Shown here piece after piece: positions 12,564-25,500 of a DNA stretch of 64,000 bases. Source of the DNA: Limnoperna fortunei (lineage: Eukaryota; Mollusca; Bivalvia; Mytilida; Modiolidae); assembly GCA_944474755.1 (NCBI GenBank), contig OX104114.1:43031070-43095069 (forward strand). The letters run 5' to 3'. Each line of letters begins with the position of its first letter. Position 1 is the first letter of the stretch. The notes under the pieces were generated by a model. That model had not been told where the DNA came from, ran no database searches, and was given only the letters and a program-made list of their open reading frames with translations. A program made the position numbers and the translations under genes.

Positions 12564-12685
12564 CACAGGGGCTTGTAAAAATAGATTTACCTGCACTTTC
12601 GAATCATACTGGGTCGATTTTGTTATAGTGTGGGACCCAGTATCATTCGAAAGCGCAAGCAAATCTATTTTTACAAGCCCCTGTG
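12564..12685. repeat. Near-perfect 122-bp foldback element
   Basis: The left arm starts CACAGGGGCTTGTAAAAATA and the right arm ends TATTTTTACAAGCCCCTGTG. Further in, TTCGAATCATACTGGGTC pairs with GACCCAGTATCATTCGAA. The loop is about 15 bp. The overlapping open frames on both strands here are by-products of the palindrome. Confidence 0.8.
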
Positions 12686-12689
12686 ATTT

Positions 12690-14045
12690 GTCACTCAAAA
12701 AACTTCTGCTAAAACACACTGACTTGATCACATCTTCCTTTGTTTTAAGGAACACATAAATATATCGTTTTGACTTTCGTTTAATTTGAAACTTAAAGCA
12801 TAAAAGATCATAAAAATGCAACATCGTCTGAAGCGAAGGCAATTTCGTAAGGTTAACATACACGGAAAATTAGTACGTTTTTTTGGCTTGTTACGATGGG
12901 TGGTGACCAATTTCGACTCGTGTAACTAGAAAAATTAATTTTTCAGCATGAATTACCAATTATAAAAATTAATCAAAAGAACCGGAAACAAATTGTGTCA
13001 GCTTTTACTATGGAATAATGTAGCGACATGGTGAGTGCAATTAATCACCGATGTCGAATAATCCATTTATTATATAGATAGAGATGAAATATCGAATTTT
13101 CCGAATGACAGAAATCACGGTAAATCACATGTGAAAATTATCGTTTATTTTCACTCTCTCTCTGGTTTTTTTTCAGCCAAAACGTGTCTTTTCGATGATA
13201 AAAACACAAAAGCTAAAATAATTGTTCACTAATAGACCGTAACCTCCTAGAACAATATCCTAAAACATGTCATTTAGCGTGACAACATCCTTATTTGATA
13301 TTTCGGAACGAAATACTAGTTAGCTGGCGTCCTGATCCAGATAAGGGCGGCCATGTTGCAGTTGGTTTTGTACTATACAGATATTCATCCGCCGTTCATA
13401 AAATTTAGGATTAAGCATTAAAATTTTACGAAAACAATTTTGATCTATAATAAATAGGATAATCAATTGGGCATCGTGAATATCCAAAATGTGATCACTC
13501 GTGCCGCATAAAGCATCAGATTAAACTCGTGCGCGGAACAACGCACACACTTTTGTGTTTATTTTCATTTAATTAAACACGTAAAAAATAGAATGCAAAA
13601 CCGTATGAAACGACGACCACACGATCGCACAAAATAATCATTAAATCACATCAACCATAATAAACGTCGTCAAATATTATTAGACTGGTGCCACTGTCAG
13701 TACTACATTTGTCGGTTCAGTGAACAGCTATCGCGAGGATTGCCAAATATCGCGTTGATTTCCAAAACCAAAAAGTAACGAGTCTGTCTCTCGCGGATGA
13801 ACATGGAATATTAGTGTAAATCGTAATATTAGTTATCAGTTATACAGTAAATGAGACATAATACGAAAGGACATGTATAGTAAAGTTGTTCAAGATAAAT
13901 GTGGTTGACCGATTCATGTAATTGATAGATTCCTCCAATGTGACCTATATTTTACGAGCGCAGTAGTTTCTATGTATTTAAGCGTTAGCAAGGGGAAAGT
14001 TTGCTACGCAACCTTCCCAAAAATCTACTCAAATAGATTCAAACA
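12690..14045. other. Intergenic sequence, nothing identified
   Basis: No coding exon, RNA gene or known repeat seen. A segment near 13969-14010 (gcgttagc..gctacgcaaccttccc) resembles 19898-19930, which also lies just before a Helitron-like element, so it may be part of an older repeat. Confidence 0.4.
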
Positions 14046-15065
14046 TTAGGGGCTTCTAGGAGCCTGTAATTGCTCACATGAAACTCAAATGACTTATTTT
14101 TGCAATTTACAGTTCCAGTTCAGTTGTTATAGCTTTAAAGGTAAACATTTCTTCAAAAATTTGGTTAAGTACAATAACTACTACAAGGTGCCATCAGGCA
14201 ATATCTCAACATTAAATGATTTGTAGGCCTTCTCCTTTAGGTTCATGTAGTAATATAGTTTTACTCTAGGTGCTTGCGTCTTTAATTTATAACACGAAAA
14301 CTGATTATTTTTTCCAAATTTTCCAAATTCTTAATTAAAGGGCAACAACTCCTATAGCGATTCACCTAACAAGTTTTTACTAATCAAGGATTTGTATGCC
14401 TGGCTTTGCTGAACACTTGTGCAATTTACAGTTCTAATCCTGCTGTTATGGCATTCAAGTTACACCAAACATTTATATTAAAGGGCAATAACTAATATTA
14501 GGAATCATCTGACAATTTCAGACCAATAAAGTGAATTTTAGAACTTGTATTACTGATCATTTTTGCAATTTATAGTTTCTGCGTAATTGTTATAGGTTTA
14601 AGGTTACAGGACAAAAATATAAAAAATCACTATTAAAGGGCAACAACTCTATAAGGATGCATCTGACAATTTCAGACCGATTTAGTGAAGTGTAGGGCTT
14701 GCATTGCTGATCATTTACGATTTCCCTATAGCTGTTCTAGTTTTTAAGTTACGGGACAACAAACGGAAATTTCATTAAAAAATGTTCATTTAAGGGCAAT
14801 AACTCTTATAGCCAGTCATCTGACAACTTCGGAACAATTTAGTGAATTATAGGACTTGTATTGCTGATAATTTTTCCTAGCTAGTTTTACTCTAGCTGTT
14901 ATCGTTTTTAAATTTAAAACGAAAACAGAAAATCATTAAAGGGCAAAAACTCTTACAGGAAGCCATTACACAACTTCCCACTAATAGCAACAATTGTAGA
15001 CCTTAATGTGCTGAAGTAACTGTTTTCTTTATAGCTATTATAATTTGAAATATTGCGGAAAAAAG
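14046..15065 (-). mobile_element. Helitron-like non-autonomous element, diverged copy
   Basis: It begins ttaggggcttctaggagcctg, a variant of the ctagaggctcccaggagcctg terminus (hairpin stem ggctt..gagcc), followed by tgctcac. Several aaagggcaataactcy modules about 150 bp apart follow (14337, 14484, 14635, 14793, 14938). The base before it is A, as in complete copies. The far end is not preserved; a DIRS-type retrotransposon lies next to it. Confidence 0.7.
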
Positions 15066-15289
15066 TGCGTTGACACCCATGGTCTCAATTATACTTCTGT
15101 CCATTTACTTCGATATATTACGCTTGATATGCAAACAAGAAAAACGAATAACTTCTCGCTCAACTTTATAAGGCATACATAAAAACAAACACTGTAATAA
15201 AGTATAAAGCCGTACAGACTGACTAGAAAATACAAAGAACGGACGGGTTGTGAATAAGTCAAATCTCCAAAAAAGTATAAATAAGACAA

Positions 15290-16330
15290 TTATAAACCAA
15301 GTTTCTTTGTCAGCTGTAACCTGTGTTCTAGAGAGTCAGCGACGTAGCCATCTTTGGCTGAATCGCTTTTCCAGCGACCGTGCCTTTTCAAACAGCGTTC
15401 GTTTACATCAGAATTAGCGGCTATAGTAGCGACCCCGCTTTTAATGAATGTAAACCTATATTCATGTCAGGGCGAATTTCTTTTAATCTTGAAACAATAC
15501 ATTCTCTAGCCCTAGTATAACTAAGAGGTCTGTTCTTATGTATAAGTGCACATCGTTTTTTAGACCTGTAAATTGGCTTAAAAAGAAAATCATGTGAAGA
15601 GGTATCTACGTCGGCCAAAGTAATATATTTTTTCAATAAAGAATAAGGACAGGCAAAAGTTGAGCCCTTAGATACAACAATTTCGTTCCCTAACCTATAC
15701 TGATCGGTTTTACACTTTTGAATGTGTATACAAAAATGATCATCTTTAAATATAATATCTTTACAACGAATTGAGCTGACCTCATCGTAACGCAAAAAAC
15801 CTGAAAAAGATACAACAATCATCGTTAAATCTCTTATTATAGCCAAATCGTTACAATCTTTATATTTAGCACATAAATCTATAAGTGTTTCCGATAAAAT
15901 ATGATCCTTCTTCACTTTCGGATTATCTGGCTGCCTTTTCGAAGATTCTAACAAATTTTGAACAAAAGAGTTATCTGTAGGGTCCTGTAATCCTTGAATA
16001 CTATGCGCCCATTTGATTCCGTAAACGGCGGTTTGTACGACACTATATGACGAACCTATTTCTAACAGATGAGTTATGTACAACGCTACGTGTATGGGTA
16101 AAGCGGTACGGATTTACCTCCTTCTTTGGCAATGAACTGCTCCCACCTTTTGAATGCATAAAAATATTTACTATTAGTTTTATCGCTACGGGATTGTAAT
16201 AAATAAACTTCCATTTTTTCACCAAGATATGCAAGACTGTCGCTCGTGATTTCTGCATCGTCGAGTTGTTCCTCTATGCTACGCTTGAGGCCTATACCTG
16301 TTACAACAGAAGTAGGACGGAATTAAAATC
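15290..16330 (-). pseudogene. DIRS-type tyrosine recombinase, frameshifted
   Basis: The main frame, 16083-15421, carries the first catalytic arginine block SFSGFLRYDEVSSIR and the box-II motif GLHSLKAG. A one-base shift near 15435 throws it out of frame. In the next frame the coding sense continues to about 15295 through GRWKSDSAKDGYVADSLE, whose Tyr is the expected nucleophile. Upstream, another shift near 16090 separates the N-terminal part (DSLAYLGEKMEVYLLQSRSD). Box II reads HSLK where most tyrosine recombinases have HxxR. In DIRS elements this enzyme integrates a circular DNA intermediate. Confidence 0.8.
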
Positions 16331-18231
16331 TTATTTTTAAAAGTAACATATTAAACTTGTGATTAGGATTACCGAACATACCGTTTCTACCCCGACCTTT
16401 AACAACGATCTGAGAAGACATGACAATGTGATCGTGAACAAAACATTCAAACTGAGTACTGCAATGTAAAAGTGGCCAAAAAGGAGCGGATTTCCAATAT
16501 GGTACAATTAATGTGCCGCAAGCTTTTTCTGTTTTTAATTTTTGTATACATTGGCACACCAAGGATGGCGGTGGAACGATCCAATTGTTCTCGCACCCCC
16601 AGTGTTGTTCAAAAGCATTTATGCCGTTGGTACCTTTACAATAATAACGGGAATTAAAAACTACGCACTTTGCATTGAAATCGGAAGCAAACCGATCTAC
16701 CGTGTGTGGACCCCAGACTGAATCTACATAACGAAAAACGTCGTTGTCAATCTCCCAATCGACGTTTTTGCTCAGTTGGTCAGCTATAGTGTTATTATGT
16801 CTCGGTACCCATTGAGGCAGTAAGCATATGTGATTGATATGACTAATATTAGCTATTTTCATTGCGACTAGTTGTAACTCATTCTTTTTGCTGCCTTTTG
16901 TGATAACATGTACTATGTTTTGATTATCGGTATATCATTTAATCGTTTGATCCTTTAAATGATCCAGTAATGAAATTAAAACCCGATAAACGGCTTCTAG
17001 CTCTCTCCAAGAGAAGCTTTTCAAACTTTCTGTAACGTCCCAGTTACCGCTGACCTCAGTGTCAGCAATGTCTACTGCGAAACCGCCATAAACGATGCCT
17101 GAAGCATCGCTATATACTATGCAAGAGTATTGTTCGATCATACTTAGATCTCTGCCATTCAGATTGGCTACGTTTTCCTTCCAGAAAACGATTTCATCAA
17201 CAGCTTCACTGTTTAACAAAATGGGAGCGTCCCAACTAGCTCTTGTCAATAAGCGACTGTACATACCTCTAGTACGTAATCTAACAATCGGGCCTATCGT
17301 CCCTTGCATTGATATAACTTGACCAATAATAGATGCCAAGAATCTTGCTGTCAGTTTTATCTCCCCTTTACCAATCTTTGATATAACTTGACCTAAACAG
17401 CTTAAAAAAATTTCTACCCTTCGTTTTGTAACGTATACTATTCCGCTTTCCATGTGCCATTCTAAACCTAACCAAATAACTGTCTGACTTGGTGCCCAAT
17501 TGCATTTTTCTTCAGCTATTAAAAAACCGGCTGATATTAAACAGTTCCTAACATGAGATGTGCAGATTGTTGCATTTGCTATGTCTTTAGCTCCACCTAT
17601 TCCGTCGTCAAGATACATGATTACTTTCATGCCTTGATCTCTCAAATATGATACTATGCATCTCACTACCTTAGTGAAAATATATCCGGCTGTACTAATT
17701 CCGAAAAGGCAAGACGTTATAAACAAAATATTTGACCTTGTTTTCTTTTTTGAAAAACCAACTGAAACCTAAGTAAGTTCTGTGAGGTTCGAAAATTTCT
17801 AAATGATGGTAAACCGAGCGAAGATCGTAAGTAAATAGAAAATCGCCCTTATCAAAAAGATGACTAGCCTCTACAGCCCCTTCATACTTGAATCTAAATT
17901 TGTGTAGATGAGGGTTAATATGCCTACAATCTAAAACGAGTCTGCATTTGTCTTTGTTTTTAGCTACTGTTAAGGGATTAACCACCTTTGGAGGTATTGA
18001 TACTTCTTTGATACAATTTAGGTTGATCAATTTTTCAATTTCAGAAACAACAAAATTTGGATTATCTAACGCTGATTTATTGTTTTTCAAAAAACACGAG
18101 CTTGGCTCTGAATAAAAAGGAATTTTGTAACCAAATTGAATGATATCAAGTACACATTCATTAGCCTGAATAGTTCGCCAGTATTCGATGGCATTCCTTA
18201 GTCTACCTACAGGTGTATCTATCGAGCGCAC
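16323..18231 (-). pseudogene. DIRS-type reverse transcriptase, RNase H and methylase-like polyprotein, broken
   Basis: The frame 18231-17695 holds RT fingers and palm (NPLTVAKNKDKCRLVLDCRH, FTYDLRSVYHH). A one-base insertion near 17700 moves the sense into 17726-16935, which carries FGISTAGYIFTK and the catalytic YLDDG, then RNase H (IVYSDASGIVYGGF). A TGA at about 16938-16940 replaces the expected Trp before YTDNQNIVHV. The frame 16862-16323 continues with VPRHNNTIADQLSK (RNase H end) and DRFASDFNAKCVVFNSRY followed by IVPPPSLV, the methylase-like domain typical of DIRS elements. Confidence 0.85.
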
Positions 18232-18399
18232 CTTTTCAATGCATTGTTTATCATTTGTTATTGTATTTGTCTGAATTAAACCCTCAAAATAGGGTTCTTT
18301 ATCTACCGCTAATTCTAACTATGTTACTACTTATCTTATCAGTCTTGTTAACATTTCTTTGTAATAAAGATGCACCATAAGCTCCTGTCTGGTGATCTT

Positions 18400-19066
18400 G
18401 CCTCCAGTGACCGGTAATCCCGCACTCGTAACATTTTCCTGGTCGTTGAACTGGAACTTAAGGTATATTAGTGATAATTGGCTGACTGTAACGTGTCACT
18501 GTTCTAGGAGGGCTGTAAGGGGTTGGTCTTGCGAATTTTCTTTTAACGACCTTCATTTTTCTTGCGGCTTTGTTCTCCGCCCGTATGATTCGTCTTTCGT
18601 CCTCTGAATCGTCGGCGAGACTATGGGTCTCGTACTCGGACACAGTGCGCCAATCGTTCTCGGATTGATCGGCTAATTTAACTAATTTTTGCCTATGGTT
18701 AAGAATATCCAAACCTTCGCTTATGCTTCTCATGGCCTTCACCGTTGACTCCCGCCTGTCCCTGTCGGGTTCCTCGCTTAAGTAACATTTAGCTTCCTTC
18801 ATTTTATTGCCGATTTTTGTGTTAATTTTGAACTGCTCTTCGTTCCCTTTCCTTTTAAACACGTAGTTATCGGAATTCATTTCCTCTATTTTTGCCAGCT
18901 GGGTTTCGGATAACTGTCTCTGATTCTCATTGATAGTTTTTTTAAAAGAACTAAAACTATTAGTAATGAGCTGGTCCATTCGTTGTAGCATATCGTTTTG
19001 CATACTATTAACTGCATCTGAAATGCGTTGGTCTATTAAAGCAGTTATTTGTGCCGGCTCGGACAT
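18400..19066 (-). pseudogene. DIRS gag-like ORF1 with zinc knuckle beyond a stop
   Basis: A 202-codon frame starts at the ATG at 19066. The N-terminal third is probably coiled-coil (Q/E/N-rich helix), the middle basic and the C-terminus Pro/Arg-rich. Just past the TAA at 18458-18460, the same frame continues with a zinc-knuckle-like GKCYECGITGHWRQDH, in which the last Cys of CCHC is absent and His follows. The stop therefore probably truncates an originally longer nucleic-acid-binding protein. Confidence 0.7.
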
Positions 19067-19254
19067 TTTGACTATAAACGAAGTCTAGAATGAAGCCCGT
19101 GAAAACAACTTAAAACCGCCAAAACCTACATAAGCTTCTACCACGTGATTATACGAAGCTACTTTGATTGGCTTATGACATATCATAACCTTAAGACAAT
19201 ATTTTCCCGCTATTACTACGAAACGCGGGAAAATATATTTCTATTTGTAGTAAC

Positions 19255-19720
19255 AGCAGCCATCTTGGTTGATCAACACCCTGGATACAATCTGAAACTA
19301 CGAATCCTAAGGATGATTGTGGCAAAGTTTGAAAAAAATTGGCCCAGTGGTTTAATCATACGATTGTTGAAACAGACACCAAGTGATAGCAAAAGCTCCA
19401 GTCCAGGTGAGCTATAAACTGTTTACGGGGAATAACTCCTAAACGATTTTGTATTAACAATATTGATTCTAAAGTCATTTTTGTAGCTGGCATAGATAAC
19501 ACTTTACGAAAGCAATATCTATTTAGGGTTTCCTACATTTATGTCTTCTGAAAATAAAAGCGAAACTGAACATTAATCAGCTATTTTGATCAATTTTTCC
19601 CGCCCAAACAGCCTTCAAAACACAAAAAATTACAAACATTTGGTCCTTTAGCAACCGTTGTTATGGAGATATGCCACCATCTGCACCCGACATTAAATTT
19701 TTGTCAGAACATATATCATA
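19255..19720. mobile_element. Helitron-like repeat fragments
   Basis: The stretch gatcaacaccctggatacaa, then ggatgattgtggc, then tccaggtgagctataaa (19255-19416) is the terminal third of the Helitron-like family. It is followed by another internal piece starting ggggaataactcctaaacg (19427). A related fragment lies at 22785-22965. Confidence 0.65.
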
Positions 19721-19972
19721 TAACTTAAATAACTAACATAGTTATAAATTTGTAATGTTGCAGCAAGAACAATAAGAATGGGGATGTATAATTAATGTGT
19801 TCAAAATATAGTACATACACAAAATGATTACACGAGAACAAAATGTTTTTTAACAACTGCAAAGGCCAATTGTTTGCTATATATTCAACACTTTCACATT
19901 GGTAAGGGTTGCTGTGCAACCTGCCCAAAACTGAATATAGGTAATTTTAAAAATACATATAACTAGAAGCTC

Positions 19973-21812
19973 TTAAGAGCCTGTATCGCTCACCCCGACT
20001 TACAAAAAAACTTTTGAATTTAAAATCCGCATCAATTTGAAAGGCCAGTTTCTGAGAAGTCATGTTTTTCATAGGTTAGTACCCATCCTGAATATAGCTG
20101 AAATACTGCTCGTTGGACGTAAAGCAAACACGCAATGAATCAATCAAAGGTTATTATGTTAAGTGATGTTCCATGGTGGCAGCAATCTTGTATTTTGGAT
20201 CAAAACAAAAAAATCGCATATCCTTCTGCCAAGCGGTTTGTGAGAAAACGAATTTTAAAATTTCAGCCCATCAGAATGTATTTTCAGCTCTGGCAGCCAT
20301 GTTAAATTTCCTATCGGCTCGAAAAACTTCAAATAATAAGACTACTATCCAAGATTCACTTCTGCATTATTTGGTTTAATTGTGAGGAACAAAGAAGCTG
20401 TTTGTATGATTTTCCCATAGGGTCCTATTTTAAGCCGTGTTCCACGTAGTCTCGATCATCCAGACGCTTAATTACATTTGTGCGTCTGGATTCAACTCTA
20501 TATTGAACTCGTTATCATTACGCCCAAATCTGGGCGTAATTTTTGATTGGATATTTTTATTGTCTAAAAAATTACTTCCGTTCATATCAATAAGTGTATA
20601 AAAAATTGTACCAAAGTTAACATTTGTATATTTTTATAAAATATTACTTTATCAATTAATTAAACAAATATTATTGTTATGCACAATCAAGAGTGAATCT
20701 TACTGTGACGTCATAGACATGTTTGCATGGTTTTCCTGGTTTAAAAATAGGGCCCTAAAAATAGAATCATTGTTTGTCTCCACTATTGGTAGCGAAATTA
20801 CAAGGTGATCCCAGACGCTATTATATATGCGTCTGGATGATCGAGACTATGTTCCACTGTGGCGGCCATCTTGGATCACCGAAAAAAAAAAATCAAACTT
20901 TGTAGAGGAAGATCTAAGGTGCATTTATGCAATATTTCAAATCAATCTGCCAAGCAGTTTGTAAAAGATTTTTGACATTTCAGCCAATCAAAACCCATTA
21001 GTGGCCCTGGAAGCCATGTTCAATTTGCAATTGGCTCGAAAAACTCAAAATAATATAAATATCCATCCATCATTTCTTCATAATTTGGCTTCACTGTGTG
21101 GAACAGTTTCCGAGGAGTTGTTTGTATGATTTTCCCACAAGGTCCTATGTTAAACTAAGTCATGCGATGGCGGTCATCTTGGATTGGCACAATAAAACTT
21201 GAATTTTGCAGAGGACCATTTAAGGTACATTTATGCAATATTTCAAATTATTCTGTAATGCGGTTTTATAAGAATTTTAAAATTCAGCCAATCAGAATGC
21301 ACTAATGGTCGTGGAAGCCATGTTGAATTCACAATTCGCTGGAAAAACTCAAAAATAATATGATAATTATCTAACGTTCATTTTCTTCATTAATTTGGCT
21401 TCATTCTGTGACAACAGTTTCAGAGAAGAAGTTGTTTGTATGTTTTTCCCATATGGTCCTATGTTAAACTATGTCCTGCGATGGTGGCCATCTTAGATTT
21501 TGGATCGCCACAAAAAACTCGACTTTGTAGATGACCATCCAAGGTACAATATTTCAAATCAATCTGCCAAGCAGTTTATGAGATTTTTGAATTTCAGCCA
21601 ATCAGAACGCATTAATGGCCCTGGCAGCCATGTTCCATATTTGATCAGCACAAAAACTCAAACTTTAAGAACCACAAAATAAACATTCCTACCAAGTTTT
21701 GATCCAATTGCCCAAATGGTTGTGGAGAAGAAGATTGAAATGTAAAAAGTTTATGGCCGACGACGACAGACGCTAAGTGATGAGAATAGCTCCCCTTTGG
21801 GTCAGGTGAGCC
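19973..21812 (-). mobile_element. Helitron-like non-autonomous element, complete
   Basis: It starts ctagaagctcttaagagcc (complement of hairpin plus CTAG terminus) and ends gggtcaggtgagcc. It is inserted between A and A. Inside are three or four diverged modules of about 160-290 bp with cccayagggtcctatgtt, gcggccatcttggat and gccaatcagaa. It is interrupted by a Mutator-like MITE at 20447-20849. Confidence 0.8.
20447..20849. mobile_element. Non-autonomous Mutator-like DNA transposon (9-bp TSD)
   Basis: Terminal inverted repeats are TAGTCTCGATCATCCAGACG on the left and CGTCTGGATGATCGAGACTA on the right. The flanks are TGTTCCACG (20438-20446) and TGTTCCACT (20850-20858), a 9-bp duplication with one mismatch. 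Removing the element restores the host repeat text gtgttccactgtggcggcc. The TAGTC start is shared with the family at 4220. Confidence 0.85.
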
Positions 21813-22054
21813 AACTAGCACTTGTAAGGAAACTGGCCTTATTCAGAAATCCGGGACAGAATTCAGTGAACCTGAAAATGAGGTCAAGGACAGAACATCT
21901 CTCCGTCTGTCAACTTTTTCGACACTAATATATCGCTAATTCAAGCAAGAAAATGAATTCAGATTCAGCAACATGTGGTACCCGTCTAGAACTGGTTCTA
22001 AGGATCCATTTTTAGAGATACTTGGATAATCGCAAAAATGTGAATTGTTTTGTT

Positions 22055-22225
22055 TATAATGGCCACTTTTTTTATTGGAGAGTAAGCTTTAGAACTGGAG
22101 GAAACCCCTTACCTTCAGTAGGAAAACTGACAATCTTTATCAATCAAGATCGTTGTTGAACAAACCCAGCCCACCTGATCAATAGTAGACAAACTACCTT
22201 AACCACTCGGCTACCAAGGCCCCTA
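22055..22225 (-). mobile_element. tRNA-derived SINE, reverse copy
   Basis: The order ttttttattggagagtaagc, ggaggaaaccccttacc, tcaatcaagatcg, cctgatcaatagtagac, ccttaaccactcggctacc aaggcccc is the complement of the full SINE, ending in the tRNA-like head with an intact A box. Confidence 0.8.
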
Positions 22226-22530
22226 CGAAAATGTGCTGGAGAAATACAAGTAACTGTACCAGGCAAATAAGGTCAAGGACACATGTTACGACAGATAGTT
22301 TGGCTGCAAAAGGCATCGATGTATAAAATATAGATCTGCATTGTAAACCTTTAGATATGTGAAGCTCTATGCATATGCTACAAGCTATTGCTGCTGCTAC
22401 TAAAGTAATAGCTACATCATCCATTGATCTATATTTGTCTCTACACATTTTTTTGGCAATGTAAAATGTACATAGAAAACAAAATCTCATTCTTTCCAGC
22501 CATAATTTATTTATAATGTCTATAGGTTTC

Positions 22531-25500
22531 TCAACCCATTTTCTGTGCCAGTTCCCTGGCTTTAAGTTTTTCAAACTTGGCAACCCTAGCCTGTGATTTG
22601 CTTCCCATGATTCCACCACCCCAGTGTCGGCGAATCTGAAATAACAATAAATTATATAAATGTACTACCAACTATAGGAATATAAGAAATGCAAATCTCA
22701 CATTTAAATTATTTACTAAAACTTTAATATAAAAGAAAAACAAATAATAGAAAGGAATATATGCAAGCATAACAATTCTAGCTATGATCAACACCCTGGG
22801 TACAAATTTGAAACTAGATACCCCAAGGATGATTGTGGCCAATGCAAGTTGGAAAAAAATTGTCCCAGTGGTATTGAGATTTTTTAAAAAGCTTACAATT
22901 GACACCAAGCGAGGGCAAAAGCTCATGTGTGCCTTCGCTCTGTCCAAGCGAGCCAAAAATTTTGGACGGGAAAAATGAATATGAAATTCTGGGTTTTCTC
23001 TTTAGACAACTGACCAAACTCATTTGCTTAATGAAGTTCATTTCTAATTTTTTGTATATGCAAGTTAAAACTTGGGTCATCCTGTATCCACAGTAACGTA
23101 CCTCATCAGCTCGGTCATTGAAGTTTGTCTTGACTGCCTCCACTACCTTGTTCAGTGCAGACTTGTCCTCACTGCAAAACATGGGGTGAATGAAAACATG
23201 CAACACTGTGTCAAATAGATATATATTTATTATATTCTCATCCATTTTCAGATTTATAAAGTAATTACATGTTTTTAGTTTTCGAACCAGCCTCAGAATA
23301 TACCTTTATTGCATTTGTCATATCAAAGCTACTGAAGACCAGTTATGATAGGAATTTAAAGTTTAAGTGAAAGGACTATAATACATTGCTGAGAAGCCAA
23401 ATAACTGTAAAATAACAAAATAGTAGTGGTTTCATTGCCAGCTCAGTTTTAAAAAGCTCGAATTTTAATCTTCATGCATGATCAGGTGAAGAAATTCTAA
23501 CATCATTACTGGCAACAAAAACACTAAAAAATATCCAAGTGCACTTTGTACAAAAGGAATGTAATTCATAAACTAATTTTTCTGAATTAGGGCCATTTTA
23601 TCCAACACAACTAATTCTGAGCACATGCAGTCGACTTCAGCATGAACATGCCTCAAAATTTTGATATATTTAGCACAAATATGTGAGCACTTTCATTGTT
23701 AAAAGAGCGAGGCAGCATCCTGCTGAAATTTAACAATCAACACCTCCATCCACACCCAACTAAAACTTACTTTGCTCCGTGGCACCTCTGCAAATTTCAC
23801 AATTTTAGTGACCCCCATAAACAATTAAAAAGATGAATGGTGGTTTATGATATCTTGTCTGGTCTTTTTCAAATATGCAAAATATTTGGATGGTAATACA
23901 TGTACATGATTTTTCTGATTGGATAAACTAGAAGAGGGTGGCAATAAAATCGAGCGTTTTTTTTCCTACATATTTTTACACATTCAAGCAATTAATATCT
24001 GCCGCTCAGTTTTAAAAAGCTCGAATTTTAATCTTCATGTTTTGTTCAGGTGAAGAAATTCTCACATCATTGCTAGCAGACATTGCTAAAAGTTGATGAA
24101 ACTAACTTTATACTGAATCACCCTTTATTTTAAAAACAGCTATTTTTCAATAAAAATTCATTCCAAAGAGATTTTTGAGCAGTTTTTTCAATTATGCATT
24201 CAACTGGCTTTAAAAATATTTATAAAGGTTAACAGAATGGGTTTAACTGTCATCTAAGCTTTTAATAATTATTTAATAAAAATATTCACAAATTCGTTTC
24301 GCACACAATTTTCAATGATAAGGATGGCACCCTCGTGGGACAGAGGTAAGTTGTCCAATTTTTAAACGATAATGGATTATCTGATTTTTCACACGTTTTT
24401 TGGTACGAGGAAACTAATATTTGGACACTGTCCCATGCTTTTAAAATGAATATTAGCATATTTATTACTGGTAAAAGTTAGATCGTGCACCAGGGACATG
24501 GTCTTTGACTTTAGGGTAGGGTGCCAGTTCGGAAAATGTCTGAATTTATATAAGATTACAACGAACTTATAAAGAAAACTGAAAATTATGCATGTTAAAA
24601 AAAATCTGTTGGTGGGGGCCTAATTTGATATAGGAAAATTGTAGGTGGGGGTTAAATTTAATTTAAATCTATTGGTAGTACCCCTTAAAGTGCATTCTGC
24701 CCTCAGGAGACATTTTTTTCTGGAATAGCCCTTAAATGTTCAAGAGGAGTGGGCATTTGAATATCCAGTGAGAACTACTGACCTTCAGTTATGCTTGGGA
24801 CTACATGCAAGTTTAACCAAATACGACTAACCCATATTGCAACTATACATGTATGTTCAAAAGTAGGTATTGTGAACTTTCTAGATACCTCAACTACTGA
24901 ATCCCCTCCTTAAATCTTGTAATAACTTACGGATTAACTGTTGTAATTGCTAAACTGGTGCATGTTTTTCTGTTTACAACACGTCCCAATCGCTGTTTAC
25001 CTTTAACAATACAATAGGGGACACCCATTTTCCTGCACAAGGCTGGTAAAAATATTACAATCTGAAAAGAAAGTTGAAAAGTTTGTAAATGTTTCACCGA
25101 TTTAATTGGTCTATTATTTTACTTCCTGTTAACAATATTACACTATATTCAGGACAAGATAAAACTAATTGGTTGATTGATATTCCCTGAAAAAAGTAAT
25201 GGGTCAAAATTTTGATGGACAAAGAAAATTTTATCTCACTGTTGGGCCCCATTACAGATCTTCTTATCCTGATGATTCTATATATTGGGTTTTGTTTGCT
25301 ACTCTAAAATGGTTAAAAATCTAGCAATTAAAAATAGAAATACAAATCCAAAGTAACAAACCTACTTTTTAAAAACTATGGCACATGTTCAATTGCTCGT
25401 TTACTTTATCTCAAAAACTGCTAAATGCTAAAACTGATGTGGGGTTGTTGGAACTCTATACAGTTCATAATAGTGTCTTGCAAAAATGTATTCTGAAAGA

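Larger units (their letters stand above)
15290..19250 (-). mobile_element. DIRS-order tyrosine-recombinase retrotransposon, degenerate
   Basis: Read on the minus strand, the order is gag-like frame, reverse transcriptase, RNase H, a Dam-methylase-like C-terminal domain, then tyrosine recombinase, which is the DIRS-type arrangement. There is no DDE integrase or protease. At least five lesions break the frames (see sub-features). The 5' flank at 19200-19235 contains an inverted pair ATATTTTCCCGC / GCGGGAAAATAT. I could not define the terminal repeats, so the outer limits are approximate. Helitron-like sequence abuts both sides. Confidence 0.85.

Noticed and set aside
12466..12863. Overlapping open frames of about 100 codons on both strands
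   Set aside because: They are created by the 122-bp palindrome, which lowers stop density on both strands. No domain is recognisable.
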